Positions 34,150 to 42,764 of a DNA stretch of 64,000 nt are shown in pieces (the stretch's first letter is position 1; each line of letters opens with the position of its first letter). The notes beneath the pieces were generated by a model. It was not told where the DNA came from, did not search any database, and was given only the letters and a program-made list of their open reading frames with translations. The position numbers and the translations under genes were made by a program. The stretch is from CAVVSD01 sp963837655. GTDB taxonomy: Bacteria; Actinomycetota; Thermoleophilia; Solirubrobacterales; Solirubrobacteraceae. The DNA lies in contig CAWIOK010000001.1 in the NCBI GenBank assembly GCA_963837655.1, positions 558,001 to 622,000 of the forward strand, in the 5' to 3' direction.

Positions 34150-35320
34150 GCGCGAGCACCTCCGCGAGGTCCTTGTCGCCGCGACCCGAGCAGCACAGCA
34201 GGTCCATCGTCGATCCCTGGCCGTCCTCGTGGACGGCGTAGTGCAGGGCATGTGAGGTCTCCAGCGCGGGGATGATCCCCTCCAGCCGCGCGACCTCGCG
34301 GAACGCCGCGTCGGCCTGCTGGTCGCTGACCGCCACGTACGTCGCGCGGCCGGAGTCGCGCAGCCACGCGTGCTCGGGCCCGGTGCCCGGGTAGTCCAGG
34401 CCGGCCGAGACCGAGTGCGCCTCCGTGATCTGGCCGTCCTCGTCCTGCATGACGGCGGACAGCGCTCCGTGCAGGACGCCGGCCCTGCCGCCGACGGTGA
34501 GCGGCGCGCCGTGGCGGCCCGTCTCGATCCCCTCGCCCGCGGCCTCGACGCCCACGAGCCGCACGCCCGAGTCGTCGACGAACGCGGCGAAGGTGCCCAT
34601 TGCGTTGGAGCCGCCGCCGACGCAGGCGATGACGCGGTCCGGCAGGCGGCCCGTGCGCTCGAGGAGCTCGGCACGCGCCTCGTCGCCGATGACGCGCTGC
34701 AGGTCGCGCACGATCGCGGGATACGGCGCAGGCCCGACCACCGAGCCGATGATGTAGTGCGTGGACGCGACGTTGGTGACCCAGTCGCGGATCGCCTCCG
34801 ACGTCGCCTCCTTGAGTGTCTTGCTGCCGGCCTCGACCGGGACGACCGTCGCGCCCAGCAGGTGCATGCGCTCGACGTTGGGCGCCTGGCGCCGCGTGTC
34901 CTCGCTGCCCATGTAGACGACGCATTCGAGGCCGAGCAGCGCCGCCGCCGTCGCGCTGGCGACGCCGTGCTGGCCGGCCCCGGTCTCGGCGATGACGCGC
35001 CCCTTGCCCATCCGCCGGGCGAGCAGGGCCTGGCCGAGGGCGTTGTTGAGCTTGTGGGACCCCGTGTGCATCAGGTCCTCGCGCTTGAGCCACAGCTCGC
35101 GGCCGGCGATCTGTGAGAGGCGCTCGGCCAGGTACAGCGCCGTCGGGCGGCCGCAGTAGTCGCGCAGCAGCGCCTCGAGCTCGGCGCGGTAGCCGGGGTC
35201 GTCACGCGTCGCGATCCACTGCGCCTCCAGCTCGGCGAGCGCCGGCATGAGCGTCTCGGGGACGTACTGGCCGCCGTAGGGCCCGTAGCGATGTGGGACG
35301 CCGGCCTCGACGCGATTCAT
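34136..35320 (-). CDS. trpB: Tryptophan synthase beta subunit
   Basis: TrpB joins indole and serine by PLP chemistry. The 394-residue protein has the PLP Lys in GSHKLNNALGQA, the phosphate-binding CVGGGSNA and ETGAGQHGVA near the indole site. It is the TrpB1 type, which works with TrpA. The ATG at 35320 overlaps the trpF stop as ATGA. Confidence 0.97.
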   Translation of the reverse strand: MNRVEAGVPHRYGPYGGQYVPETLMPALAELEAQWIATRDDPGYRAELEALLRDYCGRPTALYLAERLSQIAGRELWLKREDLMHTGSHKLNNALGQALLARRMGKGRVIAETGAGQHGVASATAAALLGLECVVYMGSEDTRRQAPNVERMHLLGATVVPVEAGSKTLKEATSEAIRDWVTNVASTHYIIGSVVGPAPYPAIVRDLQRVIGDEARAELLERTGRLPDRVIACVGGGSNAMGTFAAFVDDSGVRLVGVEAAGEGIETGRHGAPLTVGGRAGVLHGALSAVMQDEDGQITEAHSVSAGLDYPGTGPEHAWLRDSGRATYVAVSDQQADAAFREVARLEGIIPALETSHALHYAVHEDGQGSTMDLLCCSGRGDKDLAEVLARAGD

Positions 35321-35973
35321 GCGGTCACCTCAGACTCGTTCTCCTCCGCGACCGGGTCGGGCGCAGCCAGCTCGACCGCTGCGTTGAACGCGCGGACGAG
35401 CTCATGGTCCTTCACGCCGGGGGCGCTCTCGGTACCGCTCGCGACGTCCACGGCCCAGGGTCCGACGGCGTCGATGGCCTCACCGACGTTCGCCGGCGTC
35501 AGGCCGCCGGCCAGGATGAGCGGCGGCCCGCCGCGCGGCAGCGCTCGGACCATCTCCCAGCCGAAGGACTCACCGCCGCTGCCGTCGAGGAGGTGGAAGT
35601 CGGTGTGGAACTGCTCAAGGCGGCTGATGTCGCCCAGGTCGCGCACGCGAACCGCCTTGACGACCTTCGCGCCCGTCCGCCGCGCGACCTCGCCGCAGAA
35701 CGACGGACCCTCGTCGCCGTGGAGCTGCACCATCGTGAGCCCCAGGACGTCGGCCATCTCCACGACGCGCGCGAGACGTTCGTTGACGAACACGCCCGTC
35801 AGCTCGACCTTGCGCCGCAGCGCCCGGGTGATGCGTCCCGCCTCGTCCGGCGAGCACGCGCGCGGGGAGCCCGGCCACAGGATCATCCCGATCGCCCAGG
35901 CGCCGGCGTCGACGCAGAGCTCGGCGTCGTCGAGGGACGTGATTCCGCAGTGCTTGATCCGGACGGAGGCCAT
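35317..35973 (-). CDS. trpF: Phosphoribosylanthranilate isomerase
   Basis: TrpF performs the Amadori isomerisation in the third step of tryptophan synthesis. The 218-residue TIM barrel begins RIKHCGITSLDDAELC, with the catalytic Cys after the KxCG motif, and has a C-terminal GGLTPANV phosphate site and the catalytic Asp region VDVASGTE. A TAGCGT hexamer ends 7 nt before the ATG, hinting at an internal leaderless promoter that would drive trpFBA separately from the upstream genes. Confidence 0.95.
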   Translation of the reverse strand: MASVRIKHCGITSLDDAELCVDAGAWAIGMILWPGSPRACSPDEAGRITRALRRKVELTGVFVNERLARVVEMADVLGLTMVQLHGDEGPSFCGEVARRTGAKVVKAVRVRDLGDISRLEQFHTDFHLLDGSGGESFGWEMVRALPRGGPPLILAGGLTPANVGEAIDAVGPWAVDVASGTESAPGVKDHELVRAFNAAVELAAPDPVAEENESEVTA

Positions 35974-36007
35974 GCCTCCGACGCTAGTGCACGAGCGCCG
36001 TGGGGCG

Positions 36008-36805
36008 CTACAGGGTCTCGTGCCCGACGAGCGAGCGGACGGCGTCCTCCATGTCGCTCGCGCGCATGAGCGCCTCGCCGACGAGGACCGCGTCGACGCC
36101 GACGCGCTCGAGGTCGTCGAGCTGGTCGCGGCTGTGGATGCCCGACTCCGACACGACCGTCTTGCCCGCCGGCACCTCCGACAGGAGCTCGTACGTGCGG
36201 TCCAGGTCGACCGAGAAGTCCGTGAGGTCGCGGTTGTTGATGCCGATGACGTCCGCGTCGATCGCGTCGAGCGCGAGCTCGAGCTCGCGCTCGTCGTGGA
36301 CCTCCACCAGCACGTCCAGGTCGAGTGCCTGGGCCTCGCCGTACAGGTCCTTCAGCTCGTCCACCGACAGGGCGGCGACGATGAGCAGCAGCGCGTCCGC
36401 GCCGGCCGCGGCGGTCTCGTACACCTGGTAGACGTCGACGATGAAGTCCTTGCGCAGCACGGGCAGGTGGCAGCTCTGGCGCGCCGCCTGCAGGTCGTCG
36501 AGCGACCCGGCGAAGTGCGCGCCCTCGGTCAGGATCGACACGGCCGCCGCACCGCCGCGCTCGTAGGCCTTGACCACGTCGGCCACCGTGGCGCCCTCGC
36601 GGATCGTCCCTGCCGACGGCGAGCGGCGCTTGTGCTCAGCGATGAGCGACACGCCCGGCCGGGTCAGCGCCTCGGAGAACGGCCGGTCGTCGCGGTGCGC
36701 GGCGAGCGCCTGCTCGAGATCGCTGAGCGGCACCGACGCCTGGCGGCGGCGGACCTCGTCGCGCGTGCTCTCGACGATCCGCTCGAGGACGTTGCCGCCG
36801 TTCAC
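36008..36805 (-). CDS. trpC: Indole-3-glycerol phosphate synthase
   Basis: TrpC closes the indole ring with loss of CO2 in the fourth step. The 265-residue protein has the N-terminal helix, the SLIAEHKRRSPSAG motif holding the catalytic Lys, LRKDFIVD with the second Lys and VIGINNRDL near the C-terminal half. It is a free-standing enzyme, not fused to TrpF. Its ATG overlaps the trpD stop as ATGA, and it ends 34 bp before trpF. Confidence 0.96.
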   Translation of the reverse strand: MNGGNVLERIVESTRDEVRRRQASVPLSDLEQALAAHRDDRPFSEALTRPGVSLIAEHKRRSPSAGTIREGATVADVVKAYERGGAAAVSILTEGAHFAGSLDDLQAARQSCHLPVLRKDFIVDVYQVYETAAAGADALLLIVAALSVDELKDLYGEAQALDLDVLVEVHDERELELALDAIDADVIGINNRDLTDFSVDLDRTYELLSEVPAGKTVVSESGIHSRDQLDDLERVGVDAVLVGEALMRASDMEDAVRSLVGHETL

Positions 36806-37845
36806 GCCTGCGCCCCCGCAGCCGCGAGCTCGTGGGTCACGGCGATGAGCCGCTCGAGGGTCTGCGCGGCCGAGCCGTCGGCGATCGCCTCGCGCGCCGC
36901 GGTGACGCCCGCTGCGAGGTCGGGCACGCCACCGCCGGCGTAGATCGCCGCGCCGGCGTTCAGCACGGCGAGATCCGTCCTCGGGCCGTCCTCGCCGACC
37001 AGCACGGCGCGCGTGATCCGCGCGTTGACAGCAGGCTCGCCGCCCGCAGTCGCCTGCGGGTCCGGTGTGGTGGGGAGGCCCACGTCCTCGGGGCTGACCG
37101 TGTAGTAGTCGATCTTCGTGCCGTTGACTTCGACCACCTGGGTTGGAGCGGCGATGCTCAGCTCGTCCAGGCCGTCCGTCGAGGATACGACCAACGCACG
37201 GTCGACGCCGAGTTGCGCGAGCGCGCCGGCCATCGTCTCGAGGTACGCGGCGTCCGAGACGCCGATGAGCTGGCGCCGTGCGCCCGCCGGGTTCGTCAGC
37301 GGGCCGAGGAAGTTGAAGATGGTCCGGACGGCAAGCGAGGCCCGGACGGGGATGACGTACCGCGTCGCCCCATGGTGTGCGGGAGCGAACATGAACCCGA
37401 AGCCGATGTCGTCCAGGCAGCGGCCGACCTGCTCGGGCGTGAGGTCGATGCGCACACCCAGCGCCTCGAGCACGTCTGCCGACCCTGACAGCCCGGTCGC
37501 GGTGCGATTACCGTGCTTGGCCAGTGCGCAGCCGGCGCCCGCCGCGATGAGCGCGGCCGTGGTCGAGACGTTGAACGACGGGCGCCCGCCGCCCGTCCCC
37601 GCCGTGTCGACGAGGTCGGTGCGGGATGTCGTCACCGGCCGGGCGAGCTCGCGCATCGTGCGCGCCAGGCCGGCGATCTCCTCCTGCGTCTCGCCCTTCG
37701 TCCGCAGGCCGATGAGCAGGCCGGCGATCTGCGCCTCCTCGGCGTCGCCGGCCATGATCACGGCGAGGACGTCGGCGGCCTGCTCGGTGGTGAGGTCGTC
37801 GCCGGAGGCGACGGTGTCGAGCGCTCGGGTGAGGATGTCCTTCAT
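36802..37845 (-). CDS. trpD: Anthranilate phosphoribosyltransferase
   Basis: TrpD adds phosphoribose from PRPP to anthranilate. From the ATG at 37845 the protein has 347 residues, with the PRPP-binding DTAGTGGGRPSFNVST motif, KHGNRTATG and the second metal region DGLDELS. The start overlaps the trpG stop as ATGA. The reading frame stays open upstream, but that part is antiparallel to trpG coding and is not translated as TrpD. Confidence 0.96.
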   Translation of the reverse strand: MKDILTRALDTVASGDDLTTEQAADVLAVIMAGDAEEAQIAGLLIGLRTKGETQEEIAGLARTMRELARPVTTSRTDLVDTAGTGGGRPSFNVSTTAALIAAGAGCALAKHGNRTATGLSGSADVLEALGVRIDLTPEQVGRCLDDIGFGFMFAPAHHGATRYVIPVRASLAVRTIFNFLGPLTNPAGARRQLIGVSDAAYLETMAGALAQLGVDRALVVSSTDGLDELSIAAPTQVVEVNGTKIDYYTVSPEDVGLPTTPDPQATAGGEPAVNARITRAVLVGEDGPRTDLAVLNAGAAIYAGGGVPDLAAGVTAAREAIADGSAAQTLERLIAVTHELAAAGAQA

Positions 37846-38405
37846 GCCTTGAGGAAGTTGCGCAGCATCGTCGCGCCCTCGGGTGTCAGCACGGACTCGG
37901 GGTGGAACTGGACGCCCTCGGCCGGGAGCTCGCGGTGGCGGATCCCCATGAGGACGCCGCCGCCCTCCGCGCTGACCTCGAAGCCGTCCGGGAGCGTCTC
38001 GCGATCGACGACGAGCGAGTGGTAGCGCCCGACCGTCACCTCCCGCGGCAGGCCCGCGTACAGGGAGCGCCCGTCGTGGGTGATCTCCGTCGTCTTGCCG
38101 TGGATCGGCTCGTGGCGGATGACGTCGCCGCCGAAGGCCTGCGCCATCGACTGGTGCCCGAGGCAGACGCCCAGCGTCGGCACGCCCGCCTCCGGGAAGC
38201 GGCGCACGACCTCCAGCGAGATGCCGGCCTCGTTGGGCGTGCACGGGCCCGGGCTCACCACGACGCGGTCGGGCTCGCGCGACAGCAGCTCATCGACGTC
38301 GGCCTGGTCGTTGCGCACGACGTCCAGCTCCGCTCCCAGCTCGCCCAGCATCTGGACGAGGTTGTAGGTGAACGAGTCGTAGTTGTCCACGACCAGGACC
38401 CTCAT
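37842..38405 (-). CDS. trpG: Anthranilate synthase glutamine amidotransferase subunit (TrpG/PabA)
   Basis: This 187-residue class I amidotransferase supplies ammonia to TrpE. The catalytic triad is present: Cys in GVCLGHQSMAQAFGG and His/Glu in VQFHPESVLTP. The oxyanion motif SPGPCTPNEAG is also clear. In many bacteria the same subunit serves aminodeoxychorismate synthase for folate. The position between trpE and trpD supports tryptophan synthesis first. Its ATG overlaps the trpE stop. Confidence 0.95.
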   Translation of the reverse strand: MRVLVVDNYDSFTYNLVQMLGELGAELDVVRNDQADVDELLSREPDRVVVSPGPCTPNEAGISLEVVRRFPEAGVPTLGVCLGHQSMAQAFGGDVIRHEPIHGKTTEITHDGRSLYAGLPREVTVGRYHSLVVDRETLPDGFEVSAEGGGVLMGIRHRELPAEGVQFHPESVLTPEGATMLRNFLKA

Positions 38406-39889
38406 GGCCAGTGCGGCTGCTCCTCCGCGAGCGCGATGGCGCGCAGCACGGCGCGCGACTTCGCGCGCGACTCCTCGAACTCGTAGGCGGGCTTGGCGTC
38501 GGCGACGGTGCCGCCGCCCGCCTGGATGTGCGCGACGCCGTCCTTCACGACCACCGTGCGGATGTGGATGCACGTGTCGAGGTCACCGGCGTAGGAGAGC
38601 CACCCGATCGCCCCGCCGTAGCCCCCGCGCTTGACGGCCTCCAGCTCGTCGATGATCTGCATCGCGCGGACCTTCGGCGCACCGGACAGCGTGCCGGCGG
38701 GGAGGATCGAGCGCAGCGCGTCCATGGCGCCCACATCCTCGCGCAGCGTGCCCGAGACGTTGGAGACGATGTGCATGACGTGCGAGTAGGTCTCCACGGC
38801 CATGAACGTGTCGACGCTCACCGTCCCGTACTCGCACACGCGGCCGAGGTCGTTGCGGCCCAGGTCGACGAGCATCACGTGCTCGGCGCGCTCCTTGGGG
38901 TCGGCGAGCAGCTCGTCGGCGATGCGCACGTCGTCCTCGGGCGTCGCGCCGCGCGGCCGCGTCCCCGCGATGGGGCGCGTCGCCGCCCGCCGGCCGGAGA
39001 CGGTCAGCAGCGGCTCGGGGCTTGCTCCGGCGATGTGGAAGTCGCCGAAGTCCAGGTAGTACATGTACGGGCTGGGGTTCACGGTCCGCAGCCCGCGGTA
39101 CACGCTGAACGGGTGGATCCCGAGCTCGGCGGACCAGCGCTGGGACGGGACGACCTGGAAGATGTCCCCGGCGTGCGCGTACTCGACGATGCGCGACACC
39201 ATCGACTCGAACTGCTCGCGAGGCATGTTGGACTCGAACTGCGCCCGGTCGCTCAGCTCGCGGGTCCCGAAGTCGGGGACCGGACCGGCGAGCAGCCGTC
39301 GCGCCTTGTCGATCGTCGCCAGCGCGTCGGCGTAGCTGCGCTCGATGCCGTCCTCGGGGTACGCGTTCACGATGATCGTGAGCGTGTGCAGGAGGTGGTC
39401 GAAGACGACGAGGATGTCGCTGAGCATCAGCGCCAGGTCGGGGAGGCCGATGACGTCCGGGTTCGGGTCCCCGAGCGGCTCCACGGTGCGCACGAGGTCG
39501 TAGCCGAACAGGCCGACCGCGCCGCCGGCGAACGGCGGGCCGTCGGCGAGCGGGGCCTGCGTGAAGCGCTTCACCTCCGCCTCGGCGATCGCGTACGGGT
39601 CGCCGCCGTCGCCCAGCGACCAGCGCAGCACCTTGCGCGGGCGCACGCCGATGAACGAGTAGCGGCCCATGCGCTGGCCCTGCTCCGCCGACTCGAGCAG
39701 GAATCCAGGGGATCCCGATCCCCACCCACCCCTCCGCCCCCGCAGCTTGAGGAACGCCGAGACGGGCGTCTCGGTGTCCGCGATGAACGTATGACGCAGC
39801 GGGATGAGGTTGTAGTCGCGCGCCAGCTCGCGCGCCTCCTCCAGGCTCGGCCGCACGGCCGGAGCGGCTGCGTCAGCGGCGACGGCCAA
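38402..39889 (-). CDS. trpE: Anthranilate synthase component I
   Basis: TrpE aminates chorismate and eliminates pyruvate to yield anthranilate. The 495-residue protein has the N-terminal regulatory domain and the C-terminal chorismate-utilising domain with RPIAGTRPRG, VDLGRNDLGRVC and GTLSGAPKVRAMQIID. The usual feedback-inhibition element near the N-terminus appears as an LLESA-like LLESAEQGQR segment. It overlaps the end of hisIE by 17 nt. No leader peptide or attenuator is seen upstream of the operon. Confidence 0.96.
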   Translation of the reverse strand: MAVAADAAAPAVRPSLEEARELARDYNLIPLRHTFIADTETPVSAFLKLRGRRGGWGSGSPGFLLESAEQGQRMGRYSFIGVRPRKVLRWSLGDGGDPYAIAEAEVKRFTQAPLADGPPFAGGAVGLFGYDLVRTVEPLGDPNPDVIGLPDLALMLSDILVVFDHLLHTLTIIVNAYPEDGIERSYADALATIDKARRLLAGPVPDFGTRELSDRAQFESNMPREQFESMVSRIVEYAHAGDIFQVVPSQRWSAELGIHPFSVYRGLRTVNPSPYMYYLDFGDFHIAGASPEPLLTVSGRRAATRPIAGTRPRGATPEDDVRIADELLADPKERAEHVMLVDLGRNDLGRVCEYGTVSVDTFMAVETYSHVMHIVSNVSGTLREDVGAMDALRSILPAGTLSGAPKVRAMQIIDELEAVKRGGYGGAIGWLSYAGDLDTCIHIRTVVVKDGVAHIQAGGGTVADAKPAYEFEESRAKSRAVLRAIALAEEQPHWP

Positions 39890-40469
39890 GCAGGACCTCC
39901 TCGGCGTCCGCGAGGTCGCGGCCGCGGCTGCGCAGGAGCACGGTCAGGTGGTAGAGGACGTCGGCCGCCTCGTTGTCCACGCGGTCGTCGGTCTCCTCGC
40001 GCGCGGCGCGGGCGACCTCCTCCGCCTCCTCCATGACCTTCTCGCCGATGAGCGGCGGGTCGTCGAGCAGCGTCACGGTGTAGGAGCCGCTCGGGCGATC
40101 ACGCTGACGCTCGTGCAGCGTGCGCTCGAGCTCGGGCAGCGCCTCGTGGGGCGCGCGCGCGTCGATGTCGCCGTTGTGGAAGCAGGTGCGATCGCCGGTG
40201 TGGCACGCGGGGCCGGCCGGCTCGACGAGCGCGAGGACCGCGTCCCTGTCGCAGTCCATGCGCAGCGCACGGACCTTCTGGACGTTGCCCGACGTCGCGC
40301 CCTTGTGCCACAGCTCGTTGCGACTGCGACTCCACAGGTGCAGCTCGCCCGTCTCCCGGGTGCGGTCGATCGCTTCGGAGTTCGCATACGCGAGGGTGAG
40401 GACCTCGCCGCTGGCCCAGTCCTGGATCACGACGGGTACCAGCCCGCGATCGTCGAAGCGGATCTCCAT
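39873..40469 (-). CDS. hisIE: Bifunctional phosphoribosyl-AMP cyclohydrolase/phosphoribosyl-ATP pyrophosphatase
   Basis: The 198-residue fusion performs steps two and three of histidine synthesis. The HisI domain (about 1-105) has the zinc ligands in CHTGDRTCFHNGD. The HisE domain (about 110-198) has the metal motif GEKVMEEAEEVARAA and the late DVLYHL. It heads the trp operon, overlapping trpE, and starts 36 bp from the divergent GS-like gene. Linking histidine and tryptophan genes is reasonable because both pathways draw on PRPP. It also means the trp genes lack any visible leader region of their own. Confidence 0.94.
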   Translation of the reverse strand: MEIRFDDRGLVPVVIQDWASGEVLTLAYANSEAIDRTRETGELHLWSRSRNELWHKGATSGNVQKVRALRMDCDRDAVLALVEPAGPACHTGDRTCFHNGDIDARAPHEALPELERTLHERQRDRPSGSYTVTLLDDPPLIGEKVMEEAEEVARAAREETDDRVDNEAADVLYHLTVLLRSRGRDLADAEEVLLGRRR

Positions 40470-40505
40470 GTCGTCGCAGTCTAGGCAGCGGGTTAGGCTC
40501 GCGGC

Positions 40506-41841
40506 ATGACCGATCCCGCAGGTCTCGCGCGAGAGCTGGCCGAGGCAGGCGTCTCCGGCCTCACGATCGTCTGGGCCGACAACAACGGCATCCCCCGATC
40601 GCGCACGGTGCCGGTCGCGGCGGTCGAGTCGACAGCACGGCGTGGCGTGGGCGCGACGCCGCTGCTCGCGGTCTTCGACACGCACGATGCGATCACGTAC
40701 GAGTACGAGGGGCTGTCCACTCCGTCTGGCGACGTCCGCCACCTGCCGGTGCTCGACCGGGCCGTGCCGCTCGCCGGCCAGCCCGGGCTCGCGTGGGCGC
40801 CGTCGCGGGTCGTCGACGCCGACGGGCGTCCCCTGGCCGCTGGACCCGCGCGGCGCGCTGGAGGCGCAGGTCGCCGCGGCCGCGCAGGCCGGGCTGGAGG
40901 TCACCGCCGGCTTCGAGATCGAGTTCTTCGCGGGCCAGGACGACGACGAGGCGATCCCCGCGCATCGCGGCCCCGCCTACAGCCCCCACGCGCTGCTGCA
41001 GATCGACGAGCTCGTCTCCGACCTCCTGCGCGACTTCGACTCCAACGGCCTGACGATCGGGCAGATCCACGCCGAGTACGGGCTCGCGCAGGTCGAGCTG
41101 AGCCTCGCGCCGACCGACCCGCTCAGCGCCGCCGACGACCAGCTGCTCGCGCGCCAGACGATCCACGCGGCCGCTCGATCCAACGGCCTGCGCGCGAGCT
41201 TCGCGCCACTCATCACGTCTGCGGGCGTCGGGCAGGGCTGGCACCTGCACTCGTCCGTCGCCCGCGACGGGCGCAACCTGCTGGCGGACGGCCCGTCCGG
41301 CGAGGGCGCGGGCTGGATCGCCGGGCTGCTGCGCGAGCTTCCCGCGATCACGTCGCTGACGACGCCCAGCGTCCCGTCCCAGATCCGCCTGCGGCCCGGG
41401 TACTTCGCGGGCGCCTACACGTTCTGGGGCGTCGAGAACCGCGAGGCGACGCTGCGCTACGTGCCCGGCGGCGAGCTGCTCGGCGCGGACGCGGCCAACG
41501 TCGAGCTCAAGGCCTGCGACGCGTCGGCCAACCCGTATCTCGCCCTGGCGGCCGTCATCGCCTCGGGGCTGGCGGGCATCGCGGACGGCCTCGCGCTGCC
41601 CGACCCGATCGGCGAGGACCCCGGCGGCTGGACGGAGGACGCGCGAGCCGCAGCGGGCATCCGGCCGCTGCCGACGGACCTCGCAGCGCAGGAGGCGGCG
41701 CTGCTGGCGCCCGGTCCTGTGTCGGGCGCGCTGGGCCCCGAGCGCATCGGCGCCTTCCTGGCCGCTCGACGCAGCGACGCCGCTTGGGCCGCCGACCGCG
41801 AGCTCGACGAGATCGTCGCCGCGCACCTGTGGCGCTACTGA
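40506..41841 (+). pseudogene. Glutamine-synthetase-like ligase, interrupted by one apparent frameshift
   Basis: The two-frame composite encodes a GlnA-fold protein of about 440 residues: an N-terminal beta-grasp (WADNNGIPRSRTVP), then GFEIEFF, HAEYGLAQVELSLAP, the GQGWHLHSS nucleotide loop, the NREATLRY segment and NVELKACDASANPYL. Frame changes by one base at the CCCC run at 40830-40833. Removing one C restores GRPWPLDPRGALEAQ without loss. This could be a true inactivating insertion, a phase-variable homopolymer or a sequence error. Relatives ligate amines to glutamate (gamma-glutamylpolyamine type) and true nitrogen assimilation is unlikely. TAGGCT ends 6 nt before the ATG (leaderless). 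It overlaps the next gene by 13 nt. Confidence 0.75.
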
Positions 41842-42558
41842 GCGAGCAGCAGGCGGACCTGCCGCAGTGCGATGAGCTGTGCGGCGCGTTCTGGGCGGCG
41901 GCCGCGCTGCGCACCGCCGGCTTCGCGGCGACGCAGGAGCAGGCGGCGATCATGGCGGGCAGCGTCCTGTCGCCGCCGGGGGGACCGTCGTCGCTGCCGC
42001 CGGGTGAGACCGGCCGCCGGCCGGGCGCCGCGCTGCCGGTCGGCGATCCCGCGGGGACGTCGGCACACGGCGTCGCGCGGGCGATCGAGGTGCTCTCGGG
42101 CGGGCGGCTGGCGGCGGTGCCCGCCATGGGTGCCTTCACCGCGCGTGGCCCTTCTCGAGCTCCTCGACGGTCTCGACGCGGTCGCGGTCATCGCCAACGT
42201 CCACACCGGCGCGCTGTGGGCTCCGTCGGTCAGCGAGGATCAGGTGGCGCGCTACCTCGCGACCGGCGCGGACGACGGCCCCGACAACGACTGGCAGGTC
42301 GGCCACTTCGTCGCGATCGCCGGCACGCGCGGGCCACTCGTGGACATCGCCGACAGCTACGCGTCGCGTGCGCTGCACGTGCAGCCGGCCGAGCGCGTCG
42401 TCGCCGCGCTGGAGCGGCGCGGCGTCCTCGTCGTGACCGAGGATCGCGCGGGCACGCGGTCCCGCATCGCGGCCGCCGGCCTGCGATCCGAGCTCTGGGA
42501 CAACGGCTCGCCTCGGGCGGGCGGGGGAGCTCAGCGCTTGCGGCCGAACGCGAAGTAG
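41829..42558 (+). pseudogene. Papain/C39-like protein of unknown function, with one apparent frameshift
   Basis: The gene starts at a GTG inside the end of the GS-like gene, so the two are coupled. The first part holds QCDELCGAFWAAAALRTAG, a Gln-Cys-Gly-Ala pattern like the active-site helix of papain/C39 peptidases. The second has GHFVAIAGT (His) and LVDIADSY (Asp), giving a plausible Cys-His-Asp set. The frame shifts one base near 42140-42147, in the CGCGCG-type stretch. The total would be about 240 residues. From memory it may belong to a family labelled DUF6885, but I am unsure. Its true activity is unknown. The last 28 bases overlap the convergent gene. Confidence 0.55.
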
Positions 42559-42764
42559 GCGATCGGACCGACGAAGTTCACGAAGCACGCGGCCACCCAG
42601 AGCCGCTTGTCCCCGTTGATCGCACGCGCCGGACGGCGCCGGAGATCGCGCTGCGCAGCGGCGAACAACCCGAGCTGCACCGCCCCGGCGACGACGATCG
42701 CCGCGCGCCTGCCCACCGAGAGGTCTCCCCAACGCCGCTTCCGTCCCGCCTCGGGCGCGCTCAT
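42531..42764 (-). CDS. Small membrane protein with phospholipase D nuclease N-terminal (PLDc_N) domain
   Basis: From the ATG at 42764 the product has 77 residues: a basic start, a helix (about 20-38) and a second helix with the PLDc_N ending WVAACFVNFVGPIAYFAFGRKR split by Phe and Asn. Such short proteins occur in many Actinomycetota as possible small membrane partners with no known activity. It is unlikely to be an enzyme because no HKD motif is present. The ATG overlaps the isoaspartyl peptidase stop as ATGA. Confidence 0.78.
   Translation of the reverse strand: MSAPEAGRKRRWGDLSVGRRAAIVVAGAVQLGLFAAAQRDLRRRPARAINGDKRLWVAACFVNFVGPIAYFAFGRKR

Noticed and set aside
40470..40505. Trp leader peptide/attenuator
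   Set aside because: Only 36 bp separate hisIE from the divergent gene. There is no run of Trp codons and no paired hairpins.
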